In this document: in pieces, positions 34,019-45,660 of the stretch
Position numbering within the stretch: the first letter of the stretch is position 1
Layout: each line of letters begins with the position of its first letter
DNA from: Tremella fuciformis
Taxonomy: Eukaryota; Basidiomycota; Tremellomycetes; Tremellales; Tremellaceae
Assembly: GCA_032768795.1 (NCBI GenBank)
Contig: CP136490.1
Coordinates: forward strand, 5,642,001-5,706,000
Length of the DNA stretch: 64,000 bases
Reading direction: 5' to 3'
Notes under the pieces: generated by a model
What the model was told of the DNA's origin: nothing
Database searches by the model: none
Seen by the model: the letters and a program-made list of their open reading frames with translations, nothing else
Translations under genes and position numbers: made by a program

Positions 34019-36349
34019 ATGGCCGAATTTCTGCGGAAGCGCAAGGACAAGCAGCGGCGCGTGCCGTCTGCTCGACCTGCCGTCGGTCCTTCAGTTGCGA
34101 AAGCAGAGCCGCCGAGTACGCTGCCAACTGCTGTCGCGCCATCTCGCGCTGCGGACCCCGCGAATGTGGTCGAGATCAAGCTGTTCTCTGCTGCGCCCGA
34201 CGATGTGACGAGGTTCAACCTGATGAAGTTCAATCATCCCAAAGACTTCGACCCTTTGGCCATACAACACCCCCGGCTTACACGAAAGCAACCTGGGGAG
34301 AAGACCGTGCCGATGATCGCGCTCGATGACGACGGACATATCCTCGGAAGATACGTGTACGACAATGATGGGGAGCTGCTCTTTGGCGCAGATGGTCGAC
34401 CGGTCATTGAGGAGAGCGAGGGCATGGACATGAGCCTTGTGGGTCAGGCCCCCGGACAGCCGAAGCGCCGGCAGAAGAATATGGTCCGAGAGGTTGGAGA
34501 TCAGGATCTCGAGGTCATCCGACTGAGAAGAGAAGAGGCGCTTCCCTGGGTTCTTGAGGCCAAAGAACAGTCGACCATGAAGAACGGCCGCAGTAGTGGC
34601 AGCGCAAGCCAAGGTGCTCAACCAGAACAATGGATCGGAAGGATGGTAGAGAGCTCGACTCTGCCTATGGTCCTATTCGTCAACGAGGGCAAAGGCGAAG
34701 GGTTCGAGGTTGTCCCGCTCAGTCGGACTTATAAGTTCAACCCCGAGCGCCCGTTCAAGGTTCTCGACGCGGATATGGCCAACAAGATGGTGGGTTGGAT
34801 GCAAGCAACAGAGCATTGTTTTGCTGACTGGATCAGTTCGAGTTCCAGGCGAAGAACAAGTACGTCGACCGATGGGCTCAGCGTCCGGATGGACCCTTTG
34901 CCATTCCCACAGCCAGCGTCAAGACGGAGAGAGATGATCGGGCTGCTCAATTTGAGAGAAGGGTTTTGCAGCGCAATGGAAGCGGCGGCATCAACATCCC
35001 GCGGGTGAAACAAGAGCGGTACGAGGATGACTACCTGCGTGAAGGCCGGGGCGCTCAGCGGGTGCGTCCTGACGTGCTGCAACACCAACAAAGCTGATCC
35101 GCAGGGCATGGAAGGTGGTATCGATGAGGACCTAGACTTTGACGAGAACGAGCATTTCCAGGATGACGACGACAACAATGACTTTCATCGGAACGAGGAG
35201 GAAGAGGAAGAGGCAAAGCTACAAGAGGTAAGCTGTCTGTTGATGATCGGATGGTAGCTCACGAATCAGGAACGCCTCAAGAAGGAGTTCAGATTGGCGA
35301 ACGCCAATGTTGGCGACAGACCTCAGATCGGGTCCGACAAGGAAGAGGACGACCTGTTTGGCGACAGGGAGCACGAGCTGACGAAGGATGGGAAGAAGAT
35401 GCGCAAGTTGATGCGCAAGCGGGCTGCCGATGGCGAGGAGGATCTTTGGGGATCATCAGAGTCTGATGATGACGATTCCGATACTGCATCAGTCAAGACG
35501 AACAAGACCGAAAAGAAGGACGAGACGGAGAAGGAGAAGGAGCGAGAGAGATCTGCCCCTCCATCTGCAGAGAAAGATCGGTCGCGTGCTGGATCGAGGC
35601 AGCCGCCAAATGGTCGCAGTACCGCTTCTCCATCTCGCGCGTATACTCCGAGCGCCTCCCAGCCAGGCTCGGGCTCGGCTCTTCTAGCACAAAGAGCAAC
35701 GGCGCAGGACTCGCCTCGCAAAGCCCGCGGACAGAGTCCGGGAGGGCGATCGAGGACCTCTCCCGAAGGCCGCAGTGTCTCGCCTACACCTCGTGCTGGC
35801 AGCCCATCGCTCGGTCGGTCTGGCTCTCCGGGTGCCGCAGCTGGGTCGACATCACCGCCTGTCCGGCCGACGCAGAAGAACCGAAATACGACATCGGAGA
35901 GCCAGTCTCCACTACGAGACGGCACATCAACCTCGACACCCGCATCCACTTCATCAACGCCCACTCCCGGCGCCAGTGGACCCAGCGCCAGCGGCTCAAA
36001 CAAGCGTAAGAACTCTCCGGCACCCTCATCATCAATGTCTGGTCCCAGCGACAATCGGCTCAACAAGAAGAAGAAACGATCCTCCGCTACACCCACTCCT
36101 ACACCTGGCCCGCCGGACATCGCGCCCTTCGACGGCATGATCACTGCGCGCGACGTGGTCGATTGGTTCCGCCAAAAAGGCAAGGTGACCAACGGCGCCG
36201 AGATGCAGGAGCTCGTGAATGCTTTCAAGCCCCGCATCGTTGCTGTTCCGGACAAGAAGGACGACCAGCAGAAGTTGTTCTTGGCGGCTGTCAAAGAGGT
36301 CTCGGAGAGGGCGGGGACAAAAATGGTAGTGAGGCAGCAGTATCGGTAG
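34019..36349 (+). CDS. tfg1: TFIIF alpha subunit (RAP74/Tfg1)
   Basis: This is the large subunit of TFIIF, which binds RNA polymerase II during initiation and elongation. The ATG at 34019 opens MAEFLRKRKDKQRR. The N-terminal dimerisation part includes VEIKLFSAAPDDVTRFNLMK, PWVLEAKEQS and YKFNPERPFKVLDADMANKM, continuing after an intron with FEFQAKNKYVDRWAQR. The middle is acidic, then Ser/Pro-rich and disordered. The C-terminal winged helix reads ITARDVVDWFRQKGKVTNGA and ends MVVRQQYR. Three introns of about 40-50 nt lie near 34790-34835, 35060-35103 and 35229-35271. The two ends are well conserved and the middle is not, as expected for this family. Confidence 0.9.
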
Positions 36350-36561
36350 TCTAGCGAAGGCGACATGGGCCAGACTGTATACCGTATGTCACCTCATGAA
36401 TATAAGTGAAATGGGCCGGCCAGCATCATGAACAGAAGGCAAGAGTGTGATCAGACGAGGCGCATGGATCTCATCACCCTATGCTAGGTACAAAACTGCA
36501 TGTGACCCTCTGTCGTCCACAAGTCGAGTCGGATCGCCAGTGCTCAATGAAAGCGAGACAA

Positions 36562-37280
36562 TCATGACGACTCGGCCTTGACCTTCTTGACGGCGGCGCC
36601 GCCCTCGCGGAAGCCGTTCTTGAATCGGCGGCTGACGGATTTGAGGTGGGCCATGCGGCCGGTACCGCTGACAGAATCAGCTTGTCTGCCGCACTAAACC
36701 AGCTGAGTGGGGACGCACGTCGTCTTTCTCCTCTTGGCCTTGAGACCCCAGTTGAAGCTGCGGGTCTTAGCAGCCGGGTAGCCACACTGGGCACATTCTG
36801 AGGATCAGTATGGCTTGTCCCGCTTGTGTCCTCCTCGGTTTATCCATCTCCCATCCCCTCCTCTTCCCTCTCCATCAGACAGCGAGGTCGTCGACATCAT
36901 TCGCGCACGCCATTATCGTTGAACTCATTCCAGCAGCACCCCTGCCCTCGTCTCCCCCTTCCTCAAAATTTCGCCCATCCGAGAAGGATGGCCGCGCGAC
37001 TCACGGTGGTGCTGCTTGTGGAAGGAGCGGTTGCCGCACCGCCTGCACAGCGTGTGCGACTTGGAGTGGCGTTTACCACTGCCCCGTCAGCTTATGTGTG
37101 CATCGCTCCGCCGGGGACACTCACAAAGAAGGAGTACCCTGTATACCGAACAGACCAGGTCAACCAACGGGGGACCTTCCGTCAGCCTTTTCAAGGCGGA
37201 GCATGATGCCAGGCATCGTTACTGACCTTACCCTGTCACTGTCAGCTGTGGCCTCTACGGTGCGACGGGGCACGTACCAT
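36562..37280 (-). CDS. rpl37: 60S ribosomal protein eL37
   Basis: eL37 is a zinc-ribbon protein of the large ribosomal subunit. The spliced product is 93 residues: [58 protein letters not shown], then [20 protein letters not shown]. The four zinc cysteines (CRRC and CAQC) are present. Exons are 37278-37280 (ATG alone), 37227-37232 (6 nt, GGTAAG), 37125-37138, 37005-37078, 36719-36797 and 36562-36667. They total 282 nt and keep one frame. Introns are 45, 88, 46, 207 and 51 nt, all GT-AG. Without the 6-nt exon the conserved Gly-Lys of MGKGTPSF would be missing. Confidence 0.93.
37227..37232 (-). other. 6-nt microexon of rpl37 (GGTAAG, Gly-Lys)
   Basis: The six bases GGTAAG are preceded by AG and followed by GT on the minus strand. 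They encode exactly the two residues (GK) missing between the lone ATG exon and the GTPSFG exon. The exon is inferred from the conserved eL37 N-terminus and the splice-site fit, not from transcript data. Confidence 0.75.
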
Positions 37281-37575
37281 GTTGGCGTGTTCTGTTGAAG
37301 GCTGAAGAGAACGACGCTGACGGCGAGGGAAGAATTGTCGCTGGGCGGGAGGAGAAATTGCCGGCGGGGGAAGTTTCGGAGGTGAATGTGGCACTTCTTT
37401 CCACGTCATATTTCTTCCCCTCCAGATCTCTGATAAACAACCCGCGACACGTGGTGCATTTGAAGCTTCTTTCTGCCTCAGCCAGGCGTTGTAAGGTGCA
37501 GGTAGGGGAGGTGAAGACGGGCCACTGGTCTAGGCGAGCAAGTCAGAGCACGACTGTGCGACCCGCTCAGCTACG

Positions 37576-38414
37576 ATGTCCTCGCTGGACCCGACGCGAG
37601 CGCTGCCGCCGCTGCCCGAGCTCAAATCCTTCGCCCTCACGCACATCCTGTACGACCCCTCGCACCCACTGTCCATCCCGCTCACGCTCTTCTCCCTCAC
37701 GCCAATCTTCATCTTCGTCTCGTACCTCACTCTCGCCCTCTTCACTCGGCGCCTGACCGTCGTCATTCTCGCTGCAGGACAAATAGGCAACGAGGTGCTC
37801 AACCTTCTTCTGAAACGGCTATGGAAGGGAGATCGGCCATACAAGGGGTACGGTGAGGTCGGACATGGATGGGGCATGCCCAGCAGTCATTCTCAAGCAG
37901 CCGGCTTCACTTTCGCATGGGCAGTGGGATATGCTCTGACTGCGAGTCGGCGCTATCCTTTGGGAAGCGAGACGGCTATTGGCAGGGTGAGGCGGTGGGT
38001 GTATCTGGCAGGGTGTGGGGTTTGGAGCGCTCTCGTTGCGTACTCGAGGTGAGCTTGCTGTAGGAGCCCGGGATCTTCGAAGAGCTGACAGACAGATGGC
38101 ACCTGCACTACCATACGCCATACCAAGTCGTGGCAGGCTACAGCGTCGGCTTCGCCACCGGCAGCCTGTACTTTCTCATCACCGAATGGATGCCTTTGTC
38201 GTATCCCGCCTCCCCGCCTGGCCAACTACGCGCGTGGGTGGAACGCCTGTGGACTCTCATCGGCGGTATCGGGGGGTACTCGCTCGGCGGGGCAGAAGGA
38301 GGATGGGGCGAGCCAAGTCCAGGCTCCCAGACGCAAGCACCTTCGCGCAACGCACCGAGCGGACCGGCTTCCGAGTACGAAAGCCGACGTAGAGGGAAAG
38401 TCAAAAGCAGCTAG
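37576..38414 (+). CDS. cax4: dolichyl-diphosphatase (Cax4, PAP2 family)
   Basis: Cax4/DOLPP1 removes a phosphate from dolichyl diphosphate on the lumenal ER face so that dolichol phosphate can be recycled for N-glycosylation. The ATG at 37576 opens MSSLDPTRALPPLPELKSFA. PAP2 phosphatase motifs are complete: KRLWKGDRP (KxxxxxxRP type), GMPSSHSQ (PSGH type), and SRWHLHYHTPYQVVAGYSVG (SRxxxxxHxxxD-like, with Gln-Val in place of the Asp region). Several hydrophobic segments fit an ER membrane enzyme. One intron at about 38049-38094 lies within the Ser-Arg-Trp codons. It is divergent from rpl37 (about 295 bp apart). Confidence 0.9.
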
Positions 38415-39149
38415 AAGTGTTGTACGCGTTGCGGCGGGAGAAGATGAAACGTACATCGACGCTTTTGTCGTATGCCACATACTTCTGACCGAGTTGTGCC
38501 ACTGCCGCCTCGACTTGATCGCTGATCACTGAGCAGACTGACGTAAGTCTATTTTAAGAAACGTCCGTCTTCAGGAACGGTTTTACCCCCCTTTGTCCCC
38601 CCTTGTCCGCCGAACCCTTCTCACAGCACAGCAAGCGTGACACGTCTTGCCGGCCGGCGGTAACGCTTCAAGTGCCAGCTGAGGTGGTCGTCGTCGACGG
38701 CGCAAGGAGTGGGGACCGCTGCGGTCCGACCGACGATGATCCCGCCAGCGCGGCCGGGCCCGGCTGGTTTGCGGAATCATCTCAATCTTCCACCCCTCCT
38801 TTTGTCGTCCTTGGCGACGGTCAAAGGGGTATGACGCACCTCGGAGATCCGAGCGCCCTTGAGAACAGGGGCGGGAGAAAGGGGGAGGGGGGATTGTGCC
38901 GTCATTACCCGGCGACGCACCCTACTCTCTCCCCGCATTCAACTTGCAACGTGGAGGCATTTCCGCAGCCTCATTACCTCGCACACGGGTGGGGCATAGG
39001 GCCAATCAGGCGGTGCAACCCACGGCCAAAACGTATATATACCCCCTCGACGATCGACCTCTCCCTCTTCACCACCTCTCTTGCTTTCTTCACTTTGACG
39101 ACTTTACGACCACCCACCTCTACACCACCACTTATTTATACTTGACAAA
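38415..39149. promoter_or_regulatory. promoter region of the CipC-like gene
   Basis: A canonical TATA run (TATATATA, 39034-39041) lies about 110 bp upstream of the ATG, and a CCAAT word sits at 39003-39007. Between about 38580 and 38900 there are several CCCCT/AGGGG words on both strands, resembling stress-response elements bound by Msn2-type factors. No gene is visible. The stress-element reading is an inference. Confidence 0.5.
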
Positions 39150-39718
39150 ATGGGTCTCTTCGACTACTTCAACAACGACGCCTCTGGCCGCAACGAGGTC
39201 TAGTGAGTCTCCTTCCGCTATCCTCACATCGATCCACCTGCACCGTCGCCCTTTCCCCTTCAGCACACCACCTGCCGTCGTCCACCAGCTGACCACCAGC
39301 GGCCTCGACGCCAACAACCAGGAGCACAAGGCCAAGCTCTCCCACGAGCTCATCGGGTACGCCCATCCCCATCCCGCCCGCTGTGCCGCACTGACCTCCA
39401 GCGGTGCCGCCGGCTTCGAGGCCATGAAGGCCTACGAGCAGCACTGCGCAGCCAACGGCCAGCCCCCCAACGTGAGCATTGTGCTGCCCCCTTCTGATCC
39501 GCCTGTTGACGTACAGCACGCTCTCGCCAAGGAGATCCTTGCCGGCTTCGCTTCGGCCGAGGTCGACCGTCTCTTCGAGACCAAGGGTGAGCAAGCTGCT
39601 TCTTTCGCGCATTTGTCTCCACTGACGCACAGGCCTTGACATGTACGACCGCGAGCAGGTCAAGTACCACGCCCGCTACCAGGCCGAGCAGGCTCTCCAG
39701 CAATCCGGCCAGTTCTGA
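39150..39718 (+). CDS. CipC-like protein (DUF3759)
   Basis: CipC-like proteins are small soluble fungal proteins, often strongly induced by stress, antibiotics or host contact. Their molecular function is unknown. The spliced product is about 118 residues: MGLFDYFNNDASGRNEVY, then KAKLSHELIGGAAGFEAMKA YEQH region, HALAKEILAGFASAEVDRLF, and ends YQAEQALQQSGQF. The SHELIGGAAGFEAMKAYE core is the family signature. Four introns: 39203-39263, about 39358-39402, about 39472-39516 and about 39585-39632. A strong TATA box in the promoter suggests inducible or high expression. Confidence 0.85.
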
Positions 39719-39862
39719 GCGTCTCGTCCCTTCGACGACACTCCGCGAGGGTCTGAGAAGAATGAGGAGGGAAGAAGATGAGCCAAGGAGAACGAACGAC
39801 GTAGTGTAGATAGAGGAAGACAAAATGATGCAACGAAGTGATGACGAAGCGTTCTGGTCTTG

Positions 39863-41183
39863 TTACTGACGAACGGGCAGTGGTGCTCCGCCTCCCCTAT
39901 CGTCTCTGAATCGCTTCGCGCCTGGTGGACCGCTTCCATCGCTCGGTCGTTTGGGCGGCCTCGGACCTCCTTGGCCCGCGCCAGGTGGATGGCCGTAGCC
40001 CATGCTAGGCGGACCGCCTCGTCCGCGGCCTCCACCGCCCATCCCGTAGCCTCCTCGTGGTGGTGGGCCTCCTCGTCCTCTTCCCGCCCCGAATCCGCCC
40101 CTGTATGGCTGCCCCCTGGGAGGCCCACCTCTGAAACCGCCTGGTGCCCCGCGGCCGGGTCCGAACTGACCAGGACCGGAGAAGCTCATCCGTGGTCGTT
40201 GGGGAGGGGCAACGGGTGCGAGCGGCGTTTGAGGAGACTCCAGTCCCGGAGAGCTGATGTTCGGTGGATGGAGATCTGGGGCCAGCGAAGCAGAATGTCG
40301 AGCGGCTCTAGCCTGCCACAGCTCAGCCCAGCCTGTGAACGTGAGAGAGCTGAACATACCTTTCGTTTCTCTTCTGCCTCTCGTACACCGGCCTTCTCCT
40401 TCCCACCGTAGCCTTCTTGCTTCAAGCCAACTTCGAGGCGGGCTGCGGCAAAAAATTCAGCAGGATGAACGAGAATGTCGTCTTCTGCTAAGCCGAGCGG
40501 CGGTTGAGGAGGATGCAGAAAGTCCGGAATGAGGGGAAGGAGATGAGGGACCTTGGCTTTCTCTCCTAGGGGCGTCGGATCTACCGTCAGACAAATCCCT
40601 TGCGTCTCTTCGACTGCGAGCCCGGGGAGACTGGAGCCCGAATGTCGCACGACTAGGCCCGGATGTTGACCCACCTATGCAGTCCTCCAGGAGCTCCGTG
40701 TACCCCTTCTGCAGCCTGGCTCGCTTTTTCTTCTTGCCTCTTGGTTTGCCCTTGGGCCCTCCCATCATATCATCATCGTCCGACCCGCCCTCTCCATCGC
40801 CGCCCGCGTGCCCGTCGCCCGTCTCGCCTATCGGATCCGCAAATGGGCGGACGTAAGTATTGTAGAGCCCATCGAGGTGAAGAAGGGAGATGAGGTCGAG
40901 GGAGGAATGAAGGTGTTTTTGCGGCGGTACTACAGGTCAGCTCACTCCGTCCACCTCGTCCGATCCAGCTGGCCAGTATTTGCTAGCTGGATCAACTGAT
41001 TCAGATGTTGAACTCACCGTCCCAATCCGGCAAGATCAGGCGTGCTTTGCCCTTGCCATTGGGCTTCAGTGACTCGTCGCCATTCGTCAAGGTCCCAATA
41101 GGATAGCTGGAGGGTTCATGCTTGATCTGCGCAGTATAAGTTGATGGCGACCGGCTGCTCTCGCCATTTTGCACTGGCTCCAT
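39863..41183 (-). CDS. Mediator subunit Med19/Rox3-like protein with RGG-rich tail
   Basis: Med19 is a head-associated Mediator subunit. The ATG at 41183 opens MEPVQNGESSRSPSTYTAQI. After the first intron the sequence SLDLISLLHLDGLYNTYVRP FADP region resembles the DLISLY-L core of fungal Rox3 proteins. A Lys-rich stretch (GKKKKRARLQKGYTELLEDC) matches the following K-x-Y-x-x-x-L segment. The third part (KVPHLLPLIPDFLHPPQPPL) is Pro-rich. The C-terminus is Gly/Arg-rich (RGG and GGR repeats) and ends APLPVRQ. Introns lie near 40935-41025, 40596-40668 and 40305-40360. The match is recalled from family patterns. An unrelated RGG protein is possible. Confidence 0.5.
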
Positions 41184-41614
41184 CGAACCCGGCGAAGCTA
41201 TCTGAAGCGGTATAGATACGTCGAGACTCGTCACCGTAGGCTCGATATCGATGGCGGTGTGGCTTCGGACCCAAGCTCAATCGTGTTTGAGAGCTCCTGA
41301 TGGCTTTTGATGACTGGATCTTGCGTGTATACAAGCAGATGAGAACGTATATATCGTCTTAGGAAGAGATGTCTTTGTCCTCGCCTAGAATGGGAAGCGG
41401 CGATCGCCGAGACCTATCAGGCGCGCCCCTGAGGTCACCCGCGACTTCTTTCTTGCTCACTCTTGCCATCAACCGAGACCAGCTGTACACAACAGCATAA
41501 GTCAAGTGACCACTTCATCTCATCAGTCCATCACCCACATAAATCACTCGCATTAGTGGTGGCAAACCCGAGTCATCGGCTGTGGTCGGGCTCATCGCTT
41601 CACGCAGCTCCGAC
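41184..41614. other. divergent promoter region
   Basis: This 431-bp gap holds the promoters of the Med19-like gene (minus) and alpha-actinin (plus). I see no gene and no clear TATA pair. Confidence 0.4.
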
Positions 41615-44445
41615 ATGTCCACCTCGCTCGACCGTAGGGGCTCGGCGCATTCCTTGGGGCTCAACTCGGCACCCATGAGTCCCGTCTCGCATGGCCGAAA
41701 CAAGTCGCTGGGGAATGCTATGGGAATGGCAGTCGGTGGATCTGGCGGTGTCCCTATGAGCCCGCACGGCTCGCTGGGCTCTCCGCAGCTGGGCGCAGAC
41801 TTTGAATGGGCGGATATCCAGGCAAGGTGAATTCCAAGCCCCGCATGCAGATTGAGACCATCGGCTGATGTGCAGGACTTTCTGCAGATGGTGAATGACA
41901 AAGCCCCACCCAGTACATCCGGACTGACCTGGCAGGCTCAACACAAAGCTCGAGAGTCAGGGTCTGGATCCTATGACGGACCTCGTCCGAGACTTCTCGA
42001 ACGGAGTGAAGTTGATCGAGGTGAGCTTCGCTGTCTCTGTGCACCGGCTTTGAAGCTGAAGGTATAGCTTCTTGTATGACCAAATCATTGAGAGCCAGGG
42101 ACGCGCTCATCAAACAGGAGATCATGTCCGAGACGAGCTTAGGGCGGTACAACAAGAAGCCAACGATGCGCGTGCAAAAGGCGGAGGTTGGCCCTCACCT
42201 GGATGTTAGAGTGCGCTGAGACTGTCAGAATGCCTCAAAGGCCCTGCAGTTCATACGCGACCGAGGTGTCAAATTGACGAATATCGGTTAGCTCGACGAC
42301 CCATCTGGCCAGAGTTGATGTGCAGGTCCTGAGGATATCGTCGACGGCAACCTCAAGCTGATCCTGGGCATGGTGAGTCTGCTCCTCTCCTGCTGAGACT
42401 GACTCCGCAGATCTGGACCCTCATTCTCCGGTTCACCATTGCTGGCATCACGTAAGTTATTCCGACACACTTGCACCTTAGCTGACAGCACAGAGAGGAG
42501 GGGCTATCCGCTCGGGATGGACTGCTGCTCTGGTGCCAGCGCAAGACCCAGCCTTACCCCGAGGTCAATGTGCAGGACTTCAAGAAAAGCTGGTCTGATG
42601 GTCTTGCCCTGTGGGTCAGGTTTTATATCAATTGGCCAGTCACTCATGTACAGGTGTGCTATCATTCACCGACATCGCCCAGAGTTGATCGACTGGGATG
42701 GCCTGAACAAGGAGGACAGGCGTACAAACACGGAGCTAGCGTTCAAGGTCGCTGAAGAATCGCTGGGAATTCCGGTTGGTGGACTACGTAGTGTGCCGGG
42801 ACACGGATCTAATGTGCAGCGCCTGCTGGAAGTCAAGGATCTTTGCGATGTCGAGGTCCCTGACGAGCGTTCCGTCATGACCTATGTGGCCGAGTTCTTC
42901 CACAAATTCTCTTCAGAAGGTTCGTGGCGTCGCTTTCAAGAATTGCCAGCTCATACGGCAGACAAGGCAGAGACGGGCGCCCGACGTGTCGAGAAGTTTG
43001 CCGAGCTGATGCAGGGCATCTGGCTCAACAAGAACGACTTCGAACGTCGGATGACCATACTTCTCGATGCTATCCATTCGACCCAGTCGACGTGGCAGAG
43101 GGCACCGCAACCAACAGCATATCCCGAAGCGATTGCGCATCTCGCCGCGTTCGCCGAGTACAAGAAGACCAGCAAACGCTCTTGGGTCAGAGAGAGGCAA
43201 GAGCTCGCCGCCTTGTACAGCAATATCCAGACTAAGCTACGAACATACGCTCTCAGAGCATGGGAGCCTAGAGAGGGTTTGCGTTTAGAGGTGCGTCTTG
43301 GCAAGCTTACCTGGAGCTCACTTCAAGGACTTGGATCGAAACTGGACCGCCTTCCTGGATGCAGAGCGGTCGCGCAGTCGAGCCATCAACGCTCGAATAC
43401 GAGAGTGAGCCTTGGGTGCTGTGTTGGAAATGAGGCTAATGAGCAGTATCAAAGAATCTTTGCGGAAAGAATTCGCACGGCTAGCCGAGGACTTCATGTC
43501 TCGCTTGCAACGAATCGAGCAGGCAATCGGAACTCTACGTGGTGCTCTACCCGAGCAGAAGCAGACCTTGCAGCACCTCACATCCGAACTTCCGGCTTTA
43601 CGGTCTCATCTGACCTCTGAAATCTCCGCGATCAATCAAAGCTGTCTGGAAGCCAAGGTCGAGGAGAACGACTACACGGTGCTGACTTATGACGATTTGG
43701 AATACGAACTGGGTTTGGCGGAGGCGAGCATCCGCAAGAAGCTAGCATTCGTGGATAATCAGGTGAGCCAAAGTGTACAAAGACAGTCCGGTCGCTGACT
43801 TGGTAGATGGTCTCGGCAACGCACACAAATCTCACTCCAGCGAAACTCGAGGAGTTCGAAGCGACATTCAAGCATTTCGACAAGGATGACACCAACGTGA
43901 GACTCAGCGAAAGCTTGAGAATCCACCTGACTGCCAGACGCTCACCTTGTGGGAGATGCATTCAGCCTTGGCCAGTCTCGGCATCGTATATGCCGTGTGT
44001 CTGATAGAATTGGATGAAGAATACGGCTGACTGCAGGATGAGGAAAGCGAAGTCATCTACCAGCAGCTGGAGGCCGACTTTGGTGCCGTCACATACGAAG
44101 CGTTCCTCGCACTGCTTGTGAGCTGTCTTCGTCTTGTACGCAAAGCTGACTCGGCCAGACGGACATCACAAAAGACGATTCGTCTTCCGCTGACCAACTT
44201 CGGGAGGCGTTCCGCGGCATTGCATCGGATAAGCCTTTTATCACCGACCTGGACTTCAAGCTTGCGTCGCTGCCAGCGGAGACCATCAAGTATCTATCGG
44301 AGGCCATGCCTGAGGCGGAGGCGGACGATGCTCAGGGCGGTACACCAAGCAAACGGTACGATTGTGAGTACCTTGGCGCGACGAGAAGGCATCCCGACTA
44401 ACAATGTCAGATCACGCTTTCCTCGCCTCGTCTTTCGCACGGTGA
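41615..44445 (+). CDS. ain1: alpha-actinin (fungal Ain1 type)
   Basis: Alpha-actinin cross-links actin filaments in the contractile ring. The ATG at 41615 opens [17 protein letters not shown], an N-terminal extension. Two calponin-homology domains follow: [57 protein letters not shown], then [20 protein letters not shown] and [21 protein letters not shown] short helical rod of spectrin-repeat type comes next, as in fungi. The C-terminus has an EF-hand whose loop reads DKDDTNTLTLWE, which keeps acidic positions 1, 3 and 12. It ends [13 protein letters not shown]. About eighteen introns of 38-50 nt split it, the densest intron load in the window. Confidence 0.92.
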
Positions 44446-44759
44446 TCCACTGTACTTGCCCTTGATATCATACATGTGCAACTCTACGACCTTGTACTTT
44501 TACTCTTGCATTGAGAAACGACCATTGACGCACGATTTAATGCCCACACCATGCATCTGTGATTTGTACGAAGCGAAGTGCCACAAACAAGTCAGTCGCG
44601 AACTTCCGAGCTGCTCGAGGCGTGGTTCGGCTCATTCAGGGTCTTCCCCACCCTCGCCAATGCGTCACTTCCACCACCGCCACCTCTCGTCTTGATATCA
44701 GCATTGCAACAGCTCGTCAGACTCGTAGAACAAGCATCAGAGCATCAATCCGGCCGAAT
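44446..44759. other. intergenic region between alpha-actinin and cofilin genes
   Basis: This 314-bp gap lies between two plus-strand genes for actin-binding proteins. It should hold the alpha-actinin terminator and the cofilin promoter. I see no additional gene. Confidence 0.4.
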
Positions 44760-45660
44760 ATGGTGAGCAGCTTTCATTAGGGTGGCCGAAGCTGACGACG
44801 TGTAGTCTTCCGGCGTCCAACCCGTGAGTCCGAGACGGGGGATCAGTGGAGGGAAGAGGAATGTGCTGATGCTCGTCTTTCGTTAACGGATCCTCCCCTT
44901 CCAACGCCTCGCCTCATCGTGTCACTCTCTCATCCTACGAATCGTCCTCGATACCCGCCTCAACGTCCATCTGACCCGTCGCACTCGATACTCGCCCTTG
45001 AAACTTCCACGGCCTATCTCAACACCTCGTCGCTGCGATCGCCCACTTACGATCATGCGCACTGCAGACCCCCGAGTGCATCGAGAAATACCAAGAGCTC
45101 AAAGCCGGCAAGAAGCTCACCTACGTCATCTACGGCCTGTCGGACGACAAAAAGTCCATCGTCGTCCTGAAAGAGTCGTCCGACAAGGACTACGACGCCT
45201 TTGTGGGGGAGCTGCCGGAGAAGGAGTGTCGTTGGGCTGTGTACGACTTTGAGTTTTCTTTGTCGAGCGGGGAGGGTATCCGGAACAAGTTGACCTTTAT
45301 CGCTTGGTGCGTGGCCGGTTCCCGTTCTCCCACAGCTCGAATGCCAACCACATCCATCCCCTGTTTCCCCTTTTTCCCTCTGGCGAGTGGGGAATGTGTG
45401 GCTGACATCACGTAGGACCCCCGATGAGGCGCCCGTCAAGGCCAAGATGATCTCTGCGTCGTCGAAAGATGCCTTGCGCCGACGTCTCGACGGTGAGCTA
45501 GCCCGCAGAATACCATTTGACAGAGCTCATGTCCAGGCATCCAGATTGAAATCCAGGCGACCGACTTTAGCGAGGTCACCAAAGAGGCTGGTGAGCTATC
45601 TGGGCCGGCGGATAAAAGGCAAGCTGACATTCAGTCCTCGAGAAGGCTACCCGCCGATAG
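44760..45660 (+). CDS. cof1: cofilin (actin-depolymerising factor)
   Basis: Cofilin severs and depolymerises actin filaments. The spliced product is 138 residues. It opens MSSGVQPTPECIEKYQELKA, continues GKKLTYVIYGLSDDKKSIVV and DYDAFVGELPEKECRWAVYD, and carries the actin-binding helix region DEAPVKAKMISASSKDALRR. It ends EVTKEAVLEKATRR. Exons: 44760-44762 (ATG alone), 44806-44823 (18 nt), 45068-45306, 45416-45492, 45537-45590 and 45635-45660. They total 417 nt in one frame. The second intron (44824-45067) is 244 nt. The small first exons are forced by the conserved MSSGV start. Length and motifs are those of canonical cofilins. Confidence 0.93.

Noticed and set aside
42439..43620. A single 393-codon gene in the middle of the alpha-actinin locus
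   Set aside because: It is a readthrough of several short introns. The CH domains align only after splicing across all of them.
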